Below the pieces are notes generated by a model. The model had not been told where the DNA came from and did no database searches. It was given only the letters and a program-made list of their open reading frames with translations. Source: Phycisphaerae bacterium (lineage in GTDB: Bacteria > Chloroflexota > Anaerolineae > 4572-78 > J111). Taken from it: a stretch of 64,000 bases of DNA. The translations under genes were made by a program, and so were the position numbers. Location of the stretch: positions 39,073-103,072 of the forward strand of contig JANQQF010000123.1 in the NCBI GenBank assembly GCA_028285035.1. Direction: 5' to 3'. How positions within the stretch are numbered: the stretch's first letter is position 1; each line of letters begins with the position of its first letter. Below, in pieces: positions 1-8,254 of the stretch.

Positions 1-1
1 T

Positions 2-568
2 TGGGTAGACGATGAGGTACGAGACGCCGTGATACGAACTTGGCCGACCGCCCCGCTTGATTTACCCAGGCTGGCAGATTACGCAGTACTCGAAATGGAG
101 GCCGCTGACACCTGGTATGAAGAGGATCAAGAAATTGTATTCAAACCCCGTGACCCCTATCGCCGGGTTGATATCTTTGAGTCTAGTCGTCACGTTCAAA
201 TAGAATTTGAGGGAATCGTGATTGCAGATAGCCAACACCCTCGCTTGGTGATTGAAACAGGTATGCCCGAACAGTGGTACATTCCTCGACTTGACATCAA
301 CTGGTCTTATTTGCGAGAGGTTGATTGGCAGAGTTATTGTCAATACAAGGGCAAAGCCCGTTATTGGGATATCGTGGTTGGCGATAAACAACAGAAAACA
401 GTGGCCTGGAGCTATGAAGAGGCCATTGTCGAAGCTTCGGCTTTAGCTGGATTGGTGGGGTTTGCCCGGACCCAAGCGGTGATAGCAACCTTTGTAGATG
501 GGATCATGCTGCCACAAACAAGCTACTCACCTGACTGGCACAGCCCCTCATTGGCAATGGGTCAATAA
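2..568 (+). CDS. DUF427 domain protein, 3' part of gene
   Basis: The frame is open from base 2, so this is the C-terminal part of a gene that begins upstream; the GTG at 29 is only an internal codon in a family-typical stretch (WVDDEVRDAVIRTWP). The protein carries the DUF427 (NTP_transf_9, PF04248) pattern: a segment around VIADSQHPRLVIETG, then YIPRLDINWSYL, then the conserved CQYKGKARYWDI and the AWSYEEAIVEASALAGLVGF block. Tandem DUF427 proteins have the region seen here between the two copies (DLPRLADYAVLEMEAADTWYEED), so the missing upstream part probably holds a first copy. The family folds as a small beta barrel and has no proven function. The C-terminal tail after FVDGIM (last about 20 residues) is not family-like. 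Confidence 0.8.
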   Translation, partial: WVDDEVRDAVIRTWPTAPLDLPRLADYAVLEMEAADTWYEEDQEIVFKPRDPYRRVDIFESSRHVQIEFEGIVIADSQHPRLVIETGMPEQWYIPRLDINWSYLREVDWQSYCQYKGKARYWDIVVGDKQQKTVAWSYEEAIVEASALAGLVGFARTQAVIATFVDGIMLPQTSYSPDWHSPSLAMGQ

Positions 569-584
569 GTTTAACGAGGAAACC

Positions 585-1070
585 ATGACTCTTTTATACC
601 GTATTCAACAAAGACATTTAACGATTCTTCAACAAAATGTGGAAACCCTAGCAAACATTTTTCAATCCATTTCACCAGATGAAGCCACAACGTATCGTGA
701 TGGACCACAGGGGTGGACGTCTTTAGAGGTTTTGTGCCATTTGCGGGATTATGACATTTTCTACCAGCAACAAGCTGAAATGCTGCTTACGGAAGAGAGC
801 CCGACAATGCCAATTTATGACCACGAGGCTCTAGCCATTGAACGACGTTACAATGTGCAAAGTATCGAAAAGGCCTTGAATGACTTAAAGCAGTCTCGAC
901 AACAGGCGATTGATTTTTACAAAAACTTAACTGATAATCAATGGCAACGTGTGGGGCATCATCCCTTTTTTGGAGAGTGGTCGATGACTGACAACCTCAC
1001 CTTTATCAGCTAGCATGATGGTAACCATATTGAGCAAATCACTCGTATTCTACGTGAGAGGACAATCTAA
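585..1070 (+). pseudogene. DinB-family protein interrupted by in-frame TAG
   Basis: The ATG at 585 follows a good ribosome site (ACGAGGA). The protein has the DinB four-helix pattern: helix 1 RIQQRHLTILQQNVETL, the WTSLEVLCHLRDYD block with a metal-type His, and a helix near 100-130. Translation halts at TAG 1011-1013 just after FGEWSMTDNLTFIS. The same frame continues without another stop as HDGNHIEQITRILRERTI to TAA 1068-1070, which is exactly the conserved last DinB helix with its HxxxH pattern. The TAA overlaps the ATG of the next gene (TAATG), as expected for an intact coupled pair. One base change (for example CAG to TAG) explains the interruption. It could be a recent pseudogene, a sequencing error or a readthrough site; truncation would remove one predicted metal ligand. 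Confidence 0.8.
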
Positions 1071-1396
1071 TGACCGATGATAATCCAACTACATTTTTTT
1101 GGCGTTTAGCCGAGCCACTGCTTGTGGAGGCGGCCATTACCAAAGGGACAATGATGGGCTTTCCGTGTTTACGGGTGAACGGAGACTTTTTTGCTTCGGC
1201 AGAGCGTCAAACTGGAGATTTAATCGTTAAACTTCCGGCAAGCTACGTCGAAGAATTGATCGATGTTGGTATCGGCCAACCGTTCGCCCCAGCAGGACGC
1301 CGTTTTCGCGAGTGGGTGTTGATTGCCGACCGTGATGCCGACCGTTGGCAAAAATTATTGGCCGAAGCGAGAGCTTTTGTTGAGGGCAAGAAGTAG
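1070..1396 (+). CDS. TfoX/Sxy N-terminal-like protein
   Basis: A 108-residue cytoplasmic protein. The central part (TMMGFPCLRVNGDFFASAE, then LIVKLPASYVEELI and GQPFAPAGRRFREWVLI) matches the TfoX N-terminal-like/MmcQ fold found as free-standing small proteins in Actinobacteria and Chloroflexi. It lacks the C-terminal TfoX helix-hairpin domain, so a role in competence cannot be assumed. The ATG overlaps the stop of the preceding DinB-like gene by one base (TAATG), which implies translational coupling. A strong hairpin terminator follows at 1447. Function unknown. Confidence 0.75.
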   Translation: MTDDNPTTFFWRLAEPLLVEAAITKGTMMGFPCLRVNGDFFASAERQTGDLIVKLPASYVEELIDVGIGQPFAPAGRRFREWVLIADRDADRWQKLLAEARAFVEGKK

Positions 1397-1446
1397 TCAT
1401 ACAAATTTCAGATTTCTGCTCTAACCCTAAATTTTATAAAAAACGA

Positions 1447-1472
1447 AAAAGCCACCAAAGTCGGTGGCTTTT
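1447..1472. terminator. Bidirectional intrinsic terminator
   Basis: The stem AAAAGCCACC/GGTGGCTTTT closes a six-base loop, with A-runs on one side and T-runs on the other. It lies between the convergent TfoX-like and dehalogenase genes and can serve both. Confidence 0.8.
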
Positions 1473-1521
1473 CGATAACAAATCATCTACACTAGGCATC
1501 CTTGGGTATTTTTTACCTCAC

Positions 1522-2403
1522 CTATAGCCCCTGATACCATTTCGCTAGTTCCTCACCAATCAAATGGGGATTATCTTCTTGGATAAAATGAATCCCCTCA
1601 CCAATATCGACAGTTTCTAAATTCTTAATATTTTGCTTGGACCACTCAACATCCGCAGCAGACAGGATGGCACCAGGGGTGGCGTAGAATAAGATTTTGG
1701 GCAACTCAGATGCCTGAAGTTTTTGACTGTAACTCATCATCATTTCGTACACATCCGCTGGAGAGCCATCGATCGGAACTTCTTTAGGAAAGAGTTCAAT
1801 CGGTTTGCGGCTTCGAATGGTTTTGAAGGGGGCTTGATAATAATCCTGCTCTTTCTTAGACAATTTTCGGGAAATCCCCTGCGGCATAAATTGGGTCAGA
1901 AATACATTCATCACGCTGCTCATAAACCACCCAATGCCCGGTGCTCGAAATAATCTGAACCCAATTTTGTTAACAGTTGGCAACTCGGCCCACTTTAATG
2001 GCTTCACCATCGCTTCCATGAAAGCAATTCCCTTTAGATTGCTCTCGTGTCGCATCCCATAATGAAACCCCAGACCAGAACCCCAATCGTGCAGGACCAA
2101 GGTGACGTTAGTCAAGCCTAACTTTCTGATAAACTCCTCCAAATATTTCGATTGATCAAAGAAACGATAGCTGATATCAGGCTTATCAGATTTCCCCATT
2201 CCGATCAGATCGGGAGCAATACATCTGGCGTGGGGGGTCAGATATGGAATAATGTTACGCCACAAATAGTTAGACGTTGGATTTCCGTGCAAGAAAAGAA
2301 TCGGATCACCTTCCCCTTCATCGATGTAGTGCATTTTAGAACCAAAAACCTCAAGATACTTTGACTCAAACGGAAAGTCGACTGAAATTATTTTTGCTGT
2401 CAT
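1522..2403 (-). CDS. Haloalkane dehalogenase (DhaA/LinB subfamily)
   Basis: An alpha/beta hydrolase that would displace halide from haloalkanes with water to give the alcohol. The 293-residue protein follows the HLD-II numbering exactly: halide-binding Asn41 in HGNPTSNYLWRN and Trp107, nucleophile Asp106 in LHDWGSGLGFHYG, catalytic acid Glu130 in FMEAMVKP, and base His272 in GEGIHFIQED. The cap domain lies at about 135-215. There is no signal peptide, so it is cytoplasmic. The start at 2403 has GAGGAG seven bases upstream, in a leader (ATAAAATG) shared with the SRPBCC and DUF4345 genes. A 49-bp element matching one upstream of the DUF4345 gene lies 50-98 bases before the start. All catalytic residues are intact, so activity is likely; the physiological substrate is unknown. 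Confidence 0.9.
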   Translation of the reverse strand: MTAKIISVDFPFESKYLEVFGSKMHYIDEGEGDPILFLHGNPTSNYLWRNIIPYLTPHARCIAPDLIGMGKSDKPDISYRFFDQSKYLEEFIRKLGLTNVTLVLHDWGSGLGFHYGMRHESNLKGIAFMEAMVKPLKWAELPTVNKIGFRLFRAPGIGWFMSSVMNVFLTQFMPQGISRKLSKKEQDYYQAPFKTIRSRKPIELFPKEVPIDGSPADVYEMMMSYSQKLQASELPKILFYATPGAILSAADVEWSKQNIKNLETVDIGEGIHFIQEDNPHLIGEELAKWYQGL

Positions 2404-2452
2404 TTTATTCTCCTCAATGTTTATAACGTGTGATTGAATTGATTTACACCTC

Positions 2453-2501
2453 CAGTTTAAGCCATATTCAATCTGGGGACATCGGGTAACTGCCCTATTT
2501 T
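2453..2501 (-). promoter_or_regulatory. Shared 49-bp upstream element, copy 1
   Basis: On the minus strand this reads AAAATAGGGCAGTTACCCG, ATGT and so on. It matches 42 of 49 bases of 5646-5694, upstream of the DUF4345 gene; 23 bases at its distal end are identical. It sits in the gap between the MDR gene and the dehalogenase start, at -50 to -98 of the latter. It is a candidate operator/promoter box, and its core TAGGGCAGTTA recurs a third time at 5616-5626. Confidence 0.6.
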
Positions 2502-2505
2502 GTCA

Positions 2506-3423
2506 TTATCCAACCATAATAACCGCCTTATTCCCTCCCTGGTCTACATGGGCATGTGCTTCGGCCACATTGGCAAAATCAAACGTGGTAATTGGGATCG
2601 GCTGTAAGAGGCCTTGTTCAAATTGCTTGGTGAAGCTGGCTAATAGCTCACTAGGGGCGGTTGTTCGGATCACTTGCACCTGCTCATCTTGTACCAGTTC
2701 AGGATGGGACACAGCAGTAATCAAATTAGCCCCTTCTTCAAGTAAATGGACAATCATACTGCGACTTTTGATGGTTCCAGAATAATCGATGACAGTATCA
2801 AACGTTTTGTTTAAGTCAGCTAACTTGGTCGCTCGATAATCATACACATCATCTGCCCCCAAGCTTTTGACAAACTCAAGCGACTTGGCCGATGAGGAAG
2901 CGGTCACAGGCAGATTATGCTGTTTGGCAAACTGAATCCCAAATGCCCCAACACTGCCACTTGCCCCGATAATCAAAACCCCATCATCCGCCTTTAGGCT
3001 AGCATATTTCGTAAAGGTTAGCGCCGCAGTCGCCGCGATGATAGGGATTGAAGCGGCCTGTACGAAATCGAGGGTCGAGGGCATTCGGGCCAAAGACTCC
3101 GGTGAAGCTGTAATTTGCTCACTGTAGGCCCCCATCTTGTCCGGGACCGAGAGCGCCCCATAAACATGATCACCGATCCGATATCCTTCTGTTGCTTTAC
3201 CTACCGCACGCACGATACCGGAAAAATCAACACCCAATGAGATTGGGAAATTTTCTCCAACCATCGCCCTTAGATAGCCGGACCGGACCTTGCTGTCTAA
3301 TGGATTAACGCTCGCTGCTTTGACATCAACTAAAATCTCATTGTCATTGATAATCGGAGAAGGTACTTCCATCATTTCCAGAACGTCTGGCCCACCAAAT
3401 TTGTTTATAATAACTTTTTTCAT
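2506..3423 (-). CDS. NAD(P)-dependent MDR oxidoreductase, quinone-reductase-like
   Basis: A 305-residue zinc-independent medium-chain dehydrogenase/reductase. The N-terminal GroES-like domain (about 1-115) has the quinone oxidoreductase signature around VKAASVNPLDSKVRSG and GVDFSGIV. The Rossmann domain has the dinucleotide motif IIGASGSVGAFGIQFAK at about 150-166. Structural-zinc cysteines are absent, as in the QOR/NADP-dependent alkenal reductase branch. It would reduce quinones or activated double bonds with NADPH. It lies in a same-strand series with SRPBCC, SDR and dehalogenase genes, which suggests oxidative or electrophile stress. The stop is only about 100 bases from the dehalogenase start, but the conserved box between them suggests separate initiation. 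Confidence 0.85.
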   Translation of the reverse strand: MKKVIINKFGGPDVLEMMEVPSPIINDNEILVDVKAASVNPLDSKVRSGYLRAMVGENFPISLGVDFSGIVRAVGKATEGYRIGDHVYGALSVPDKMGAYSEQITASPESLARMPSTLDFVQAASIPIIAATAALTFTKYASLKADDGVLIIGASGSVGAFGIQFAKQHNLPVTASSSAKSLEFVKSLGADDVYDYRATKLADLNKTFDTVIDYSGTIKSRSMIVHLLEEGANLITAVSHPELVQDEQVQVIRTTAPSELLASFTKQFEQGLLQPIPITTFDFANVAEAHAHVDQGGNKAVIMVG

Positions 3424-3481
3424 GATAAATCCTGCCTCTGTTATGAAATAGGAAATAATTAACCTGAATATTTGAAGTCAA

Positions 3482-3550
3482 TAAATAGTAATTGGTAAAT
3501 AGTAATTCTTGGTCGATTAAGCAATGACCATTTACTGTTTACCAATTACC
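3482..3550. repeat. Dispersed palindromic repeat, family A, copy 1
   Basis: An AT-rich imperfect inverted repeat. The left arm holds TAATTGGTAAATAGTAATT and the right arm reads GGTAATTGGTAAACAGTAAA on the other strand. A related copy lies at 12826-12895. It is intergenic, upstream of the MDR gene start, and has no coding potential. Confidence 0.65.
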
Positions 3551-3584
3551 GCAACTCAAGATATCGACTTCAAAAGAGTTTTTC

Positions 3585-4091
3585 TTAAGATATAGCGATG
3601 ATGTCACTCATATCAAGAACAGTTTCTTCAGACACGTCTTCGCCTGTTTCAATATGATGGCGAATACCAGCCACAAAGTTTTCCCAATTTTTGGTATTCG
3701 CACGTTTAACCATCACGGCGTTCATCATTTTGCCGACAACACCCATACCAACCTCATAATTTATGACGGCAGACATCCGGGTATTTTCACCCTCATCAGC
3801 GAGGGTGAACGCAGCGCTCACACTCGCCATCCCAGGCATATTGTCCCAACTGTCAAAGTTTATCTCTAAACGTTTGCCTTCATCCCAACCGACAATACGC
3901 TCATCAACAGACGCCCCCATCATCGTAAAATCGCAATGACGGGTTGTATCTATACCAGATGTTTTCTCTGAGGTTAGATACGATTTAGCAATCGTGGGAC
4001 CCATCCGATATACATTGCCAAAATCGGATATTTTGTCCCACACCTGTTGCCTTGGTGCTTTTATAATCACTTCTCGAATAATGTTTGTCAT
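3585..4091 (-). CDS. SRPBCC (START-like) family protein
   Basis: 168 residues. The beginning, IIREVIIKAPRQQVWDKISDFGNVYRM, is the typical first strand and helix of the polyketide-cyclase/SRPBCC hydrophobic-cavity fold. The middle (VDERIVGWDEGKRLEINF, then TRMSAVINYEVGMGVVG) gives the antiparallel sheet, and the C-terminal helix is at about 130-155. The family binds hydrophobic ligands, and catalysis is rare. It sits between an SDR and an MDR reductase on the same strand, so a role in handling a lipophilic compound made or cleared by those enzymes is plausible but unproven. The leader AGAGAAAATAAAATG resembles those of the dehalogenase and DUF4345 genes. Confidence 0.8.
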   Translation of the reverse strand: MTNIIREVIIKAPRQQVWDKISDFGNVYRMGPTIAKSYLTSEKTSGIDTTRHCDFTMMGASVDERIVGWDEGKRLEINFDSWDNMPGMASVSAAFTLADEGENTRMSAVINYEVGMGVVGKMMNAVMVKRANTKNWENFVAGIRHHIETGEDVSEETVLDMSDIIAIS

Positions 4092-4124
4092 TTTATTTTC
4101 TCTTTATAAGCCAACTGCATCACG

Positions 4125-5045
4125 TCAGCTAATAAATCTATGAATGGCTTCATTCGCGTTATCTTGAAACAACTTATTGTTCAAGTCAGCAAAAATCATG
4201 CCCTGATCAACCAGCGGTCCCGTCAAAGTTGGCGCTTTGCTGGCATAAAACACACCGCTCTTGTAAGATTCGTTATTGAGGACATCTACGTATCGTTTGG
4301 CTCCCTGTTCCACTTTATGCATTAAGCCAAAGAGGGGTAACAAGACCGGGCCAACACGGGTAAAAATGAACTTCATGAGCGGCGCAAGATCTTCCCCGCC
4401 ATTTGTCCCGCTGGTGGAGCCGGGGCTCACGGTGACAAGCCGGACGTCTGGGTACTGGCGAGCCAGTGACGACATCCACAAGGCAGCTACATATTTTACC
4501 GGGCCATATGGAACCAGAGGGTCATTTGTTTTCGGAAAGAATGAGCCATCCATAATAGATACAAATTCATCCACCGATGATGTTTCCAACTTAGGGCGTT
4601 TAACACCCATTTTTGGCACACCACGTGCCGCTTCTGATCCAGCATACAAGGCCACTTGAGTCAGCTTTTTAGCTTTCAAAAGTTCCTCTGCCAAAACCAC
4701 GTGTCCCAGCACATTGACCGCAAATTGTCGGGTCACGCCATCCTCAGTCTTATCAGAGAAGTTTTTTCCACCTGTCCCCCCAGCATTCATCACCAAGGCA
4801 TCAATCGGTTCGTTCAATGCCTCAACAGCGGCTCTAACGGAACTCAACTTCGAAACATCGATCAGGGCAATTTCAAAAATTGATTTTCCTGTGGCCTGCT
4901 CCAGCTCACGTTGGGCCGTCTTCGCTTTGGCTTCGTTTCGCGCCCCCAAATAAATCTTCTCGATGCCATCCTGTAAGGCCAGTTGTCTAGCGGCCTCTTT
5001 ACCTAATCCTGCATTTGCACCCGTGATCAATACACTTTTAATCAT
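4125..5045 (-). CDS. Short-chain dehydrogenase/reductase
   Basis: 306 residues. The N-terminus VLITGANAGLGKEAARQLA carries the SDR cofactor motif TGxxxGxG. The NAG motif is at VMNAGG (about 85-90) and the active-site pair Tyr-x-x-x-Lys is in VPYGPVKYVAALW (about 180). The length and the extended C-terminal part suit the retinol-dehydrogenase-like atypical SDRs. It reduces a carbonyl or oxidises an alcohol with NAD(P)H; the substrate is unknown. It lies 33 bases upstream of the SRPBCC gene and is probably co-transcribed with it. Confidence 0.87.
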   Translation of the reverse strand: MIKSVLITGANAGLGKEAARQLALQDGIEKIYLGARNEAKAKTAQRELEQATGKSIFEIALIDVSKLSSVRAAVEALNEPIDALVMNAGGTGGKNFSDKTEDGVTRQFAVNVLGHVVLAEELLKAKKLTQVALYAGSEAARGVPKMGVKRPKLETSSVDEFVSIMDGSFFPKTNDPLVPYGPVKYVAALWMSSLARQYPDVRLVTVSPGSTSGTNGGEDLAPLMKFIFTRVGPVLLPLFGLMHKVEQGAKRYVDVLNNESYKSGVFYASKAPTLTGPLVDQGMIFADLNNKLFQDNANEAIHRFIS

Positions 5046-5171
5046 GATTTTTTACCTCTTTCGTTTTTGTTTTCTGTTAATTTTTTATTTTTCGATTTTA
5101 CATATTTCATCCGGCTGGTACGACGCTCTGCGTCACACCAGCAATTTTACGAAACTACATAACTGATATTT

Positions 5172-5579
5172 TTAATGATACGCTTGTTTGTTTTCGCGAT
5201 AATTCAACAGCACGAACACACCAGCCAAGCCAATAATGAGTTCAATCACCGTGACCACGACAAATTCTTGAGCTGGCAATCCATCAACAGCCATACTCAA
5301 AATTCGACCGACCGCATAAGAAAGGAACACCAATGTAGAAATCACAGTAGATGTGAAGGTGAGATTACTCACGAAGACACCTAAGAGGATGATGAGACCG
5401 CTGGCCAACAAGGCCCCACCCGGTGCTCTGACTTCGCTTAACAAGTTGACTTGGCCGCCGAGGTCGATCCCGCTTGTACCTAAGAAAGCTACGGGTGTAA
5501 ACAGGGTTGCCGCACCAATTCCTACCAAAATCAGACCAGAAATAAATAAGATTGTTTTGACTACTTTTGAGTTTTTCAT
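5172..5579 (-). CDS. DUF4345 four-helix membrane protein
   Basis: 135 residues with four hydrophobic segments at about 8-28, 55-75, 78-97 and 103-126. The LLSEVRAPGGALLASGLIIL block is characteristic of DUF4345. It is an inner-membrane protein of unknown function, often found beside SDR and SRPBCC genes in Gram-positive and Chloroflexota genomes. The ribosome site AAGGAGAATAAA is excellent. Its upstream region carries the shared 49-bp element plus an extra copy of its core, so it appears to head the minus-strand group. Confidence 0.82.
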   Translation of the reverse strand: MKNSKVVKTILFISGLILVGIGAATLFTPVAFLGTSGIDLGGQVNLLSEVRAPGGALLASGLIILLGVFVSNLTFTSTVISTLVFLSYAVGRILSMAVDGLPAQEFVVVTVIELIIGLAGVFVLLNYRENKQAYH

Positions 5580-5615
5580 TTTATTCTCCTTGCATTGTTT
5601 AAGTGGGCTGATGAT

Positions 5616-5694
5616 TAACTGCCCTAGATCAAATGTAATTACTGACAGTTTAGGTCATATTGGGTCTGGCAACATCGGGTAACTGCCCTATTTT
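5616..5694 (-). promoter_or_regulatory. Shared upstream element, copy 2, plus extra core
   Basis: 5646-5694 matches 2453-2501 at 42 of 49 positions. A further core TAACTGCCCTA (plus strand) lies at 5616-5626, 64 bases from the core at 5680-5690, giving two sites upstream of the DUF4345 start. The remaining gap to 5931 holds the promoter side of the DUF2798 gene and no other gene. Confidence 0.6.
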
Positions 5695-5931
5695 TAAATT
5701 TGTTTGCAAGGAGAGGTAGATGGTATACCGGAGGAAGTGGATTTCCATCTTTGAGAGAGGTTCTTCCAACTGCGTTTAAGGTCCTGTACCAAAGGACAGG
5801 AACAGGGTTGTTCTTTTAACTGGGGTTAAATCAAGCCCTTTAGCAGATACAATTGATCAGTTTTATTGATAACATCAAAGCAACTTATCTAAAACAGGTA
5901 TCTATAAAAAGATAAACAGGAGTAATTAACA

Positions 5932-6186
5932 ATGCGGGTTTCGAGAAAATACACCCCAATTATATTCGGTCTGATTATGAGTGTTCTAATGTCCTTGGTG
6001 ATGTCTTTTGCGATGATCGCCATTAATGTCGGGTTTGTCTCCAACTTCTTTATCATTTGGCTGAACTCATTCATCACCGGTTTCATTGTGGCTACACCAG
6101 TGGCGTTTTTAGCGGTGCCAATTGCAAATAAAATCGTAGAATGGATCACTCAAGAGCCTCCCCTACAAGTAGATAGTTCCGTCTAA
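5932..6186 (+). CDS. DUF2798 small membrane protein
   Basis: 84 residues with two hydrophobic helices (about 9-32 and 39-68). The pattern VLMSLVMSFAMIAINVG, then FIIWLNSFITGFIVATPVAF, matches DUF2798, a two-helix membrane family without known function. The start has CAGGAG six bases upstream. It is divergent from the DUF4345 gene and convergent with the HD/LuxR gene, with only about 90 bases on that side. Confidence 0.8.
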   Translation: MRVSRKYTPIIFGLIMSVLMSLVMSFAMIAINVGFVSNFFIIWLNSFITGFIVATPVAFLAVPIANKIVEWITQEPPLQVDSSV

Positions 6187-6278
6187 TTGGTGTAGACACG
6201 GTCGAACGAATGCCAGTATCCGCATTTCATCTGGCAGGGTATAAAGAAAAGCATATCTGAGGAGAGTGGCTAGGTTGC

Positions 6279-7856
6279 CTACTCCAGCGGACTGAGGAGA
6301 TTGTGCTGCATCGCGAACAGTGTCGCGCCCGCTCGGGTGGAGACATCAATTTTGTTGTAGATGTGCTGAACATGATGACCGACTGTCTTTTTGGAAATGA
6401 CAAGCTGCTCACCAATCTCGGGGTTGGACAACCCCCGAGCCATCAGACGCAGTACTTCGATTTCGCGCTTGCTTAGGCCACCAGGGACGGCGTGGCGGGG
6501 AGACTGAACTTGATGGCCCGCCGCACTCAACACGGCATCGACAACGGCTGCATCAAATCGACCGGTCTTTGCTCCCTGGCGGAGTTTGTCAGCAGCCTCA
6601 TCTGACGAGAGTGCAGAACGATGGGGACGTGGCTCGGTCATCGCGTGATAGACATCGGCGACAGCCAAAATCCGGGCAGGGAGAGACAACATGTTCCCGG
6701 ACAAACGACGGTGATAGCCCGAGCCATCAAGCCGCTCTTGATGCAAAATCGCTAGCTCGACCAAGGGAGTCAATGTCTTGGCTCGCACCAAAATTCGTTC
6801 GGTGAGATAAGGGTGTAAACGCACGCGTTCCCATTCACTCTCGGTGAGTGGCCCCTGTTTGTTCCAAATACCTGCCGAGACGCCCACCCGACCTAGATCG
6901 TGGATCAATCCGGCCCGTCGAAGGTTTGTTGCATCCGTTTCTGGCAACCCATACTGGTGCGCTGTTGCCTCAGCTAGAGCGGACACACCACGCGAATGAC
7001 CGCCAAAATAAGGTGATTTCAGGTCGGTGAAATCAGCGATGGTGAGTAACGCCTCTTCAAACTGTGTCTCAGAAAGCTGAATAATCGACTCAGGTTCAGC
7101 TGCCAAAATCGCGTCCCACGTTGACTCGACCTCTAATTGAGCAAATAGGTCGGATGCGGATGTTAAGAAAACCTCGGCGATAGCTGGGTCATAAAGCCGC
7201 CCGGTGCGTTCCTGGACAACCTTGATGGCTATTTCGGCATCGGCTTGCAGTTGCAGCGTCGCCGCATCGTGAGCCAGATGAATAACCCGTACGGGGAGGG
7301 CAATGGCTTCATCCTTAAGTTGATTTGGCTGGCCCTGACCATCCCACCGTTCAAAAATTTGGCCTAGCACGTGCAGCATCTCTGGCCCAAAACTCAACCG
7401 ACTGGCTAGGTTGCCAGCGACTTCGCATTGGATCCGGCTCAGCTCATCCTTCGCTCCAGGCCCAGCCGCAAGGGCTCGACCAAGATAGCGTGCCCGAGCC
7501 AGTAATGGTTGGCCTTGCCCTGCCATACTCACGATCGCGGGAAACGCCTCAAGCGGATTTTTTGTGTCAAGGGTTAGCACCCGGCCCATACTCAACTCAT
7601 CGCCGAATAGTTCAGCTTGCCAAGTCGCCGCAGAGGTACAGCCGATGTGCTGTAATAAAGAAAGATAGTAGACTTGACGGCGTTCTTCGTTGCCCAAGCC
7701 AAGCAATCGACTCAGGTGAGTGCCGAGCAAACAGGTGCGCATCACCCATTCCAACGGCTGGCCCATCCCCAAATCAATCGCTAACGAGAATGAGGCCATC
7801 AGTTCGGCTAGGCGGAGATATTGATGATTTGATGGTTTGTCGGCAACATTTGTCAT
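6279..7856 (-). CDS. Tandem HD-GYP-like regulator with LuxR HTH
   Basis: 525 residues. The N-terminal half looks like a degenerate HD-GYP copy: YLSLLQHIG in place of the HD motif, and FERWDGQGQP in place of HHExxDGxGYP. The second copy (about 265-430) keeps LIHDLG, HPYLTERIL and HQERLDGSGYH, so some metal-binding residues remain. A GerE/LuxR helix-turn-helix ends the protein (LSKREIEVLRLMARGLSNPEIGEQL, about 458-522). This arrangement suggests transcription control through a nucleotide or metal signal sensed by the HD modules. True cyclic-di-GMP hydrolysis is uncertain because both GYP motifs deviate. It is a candidate regulator of the neighbouring 49-bp element group, by position only. Confidence 0.82.
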   Translation of the reverse strand: MTNVADKPSNHQYLRLAELMASFSLAIDLGMGQPLEWVMRTCLLGTHLSRLLGLGNEERRQVYYLSLLQHIGCTSAATWQAELFGDELSMGRVLTLDTKNPLEAFPAIVSMAGQGQPLLARARYLGRALAAGPGAKDELSRIQCEVAGNLASRLSFGPEMLHVLGQIFERWDGQGQPNQLKDEAIALPVRVIHLAHDAATLQLQADAEIAIKVVQERTGRLYDPAIAEVFLTSASDLFAQLEVESTWDAILAAEPESIIQLSETQFEEALLTIADFTDLKSPYFGGHSRGVSALAEATAHQYGLPETDATNLRRAGLIHDLGRVGVSAGIWNKQGPLTESEWERVRLHPYLTERILVRAKTLTPLVELAILHQERLDGSGYHRRLSGNMLSLPARILAVADVYHAMTEPRPHRSALSSDEAADKLRQGAKTGRFDAAVVDAVLSAAGHQVQSPRHAVPGGLSKREIEVLRLMARGLSNPEIGEQLVISKKTVGHHVQHIYNKIDVSTRAGATLFAMQHNLLSPLE

Positions 7857-7967
7857 AATACGCTACTCAATCTTCAAGTTTGGGGCAGGTCATCTGTATT
7901 ATGCCTCTTAGCATATACGTGGGCAAAAACAGGGACAGAGGAATAGACAAAATATTCCTCAAGAATC

Positions 7968-8003
7968 AAACAACCCACGACTTGGGCCTATCGTGGGTTG
8001 TTT
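7968..8003. terminator. 13-bp hairpin terminator
   Basis: Perfect 13-bp stem AAACAACCCACGA/TCGTGGGTTGTTT with a ten-base loop. It lies 50 bases beyond the stop of the small minus-strand ORF and upstream of the HD/LuxR gene, so it would isolate the two. Confidence 0.75.
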
Positions 8004-8053
8004 GAGAAGAATGTATAGTATGTCTGCGGGGCATTGCCCGTGAAACATTGATG

Positions 8054-8254
8054 TTAGGCAGTCTCACTTACAAGGTGAGGCTGACATTGGGATGAGTCAT
8101 CTTTGGTACGTTTTTCAAAGAATGGCCAACCAATCGGCCAGCGAACTAACTTTGGCGTTACTTCAACTGTCTTGATTAAACGTGCTTTTTCCACCTGGTG
8201 CAACTGTGATTGTCGTTGCTCTCGAATAATTGTTACATCTCGTTCTGTAAACAT
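8054..8254 (-). CDS. Small hypothetical protein, 66 residues
   Basis: The start is placed at 8254 (MFTERDVTII) because AAGGAGGG lies five bases upstream, much better than the longer ATG at 8326. The N-terminal half is a charged amphipathic helix (TIIREQRQSQLHQVEKARLI); the C-terminal half has a PIGWPFF patch and no cysteine motif or signal peptide. No family is recognised. A clear hairpin terminator follows, which supports it as a real independently transcribed gene. Confidence 0.6.
   Translation of the reverse strand: MFTERDVTIIREQRQSQLHQVEKARLIKTVEVTPKLVRWPIGWPFFEKRTKDDSSQCQPHLVSETA

Noticed and set aside
498..584. Upstream extension of the DinB-like frame from an ATG at 498
   Set aside because: It overlaps the DUF427 gene; the ATG at 585 has the ribosome site and gives the normal DinB start.
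4276..4659. 127-codon open frame opposite the SDR gene
   Set aside because: No ribosome site or family; the SDR motifs are clear on the other strand.
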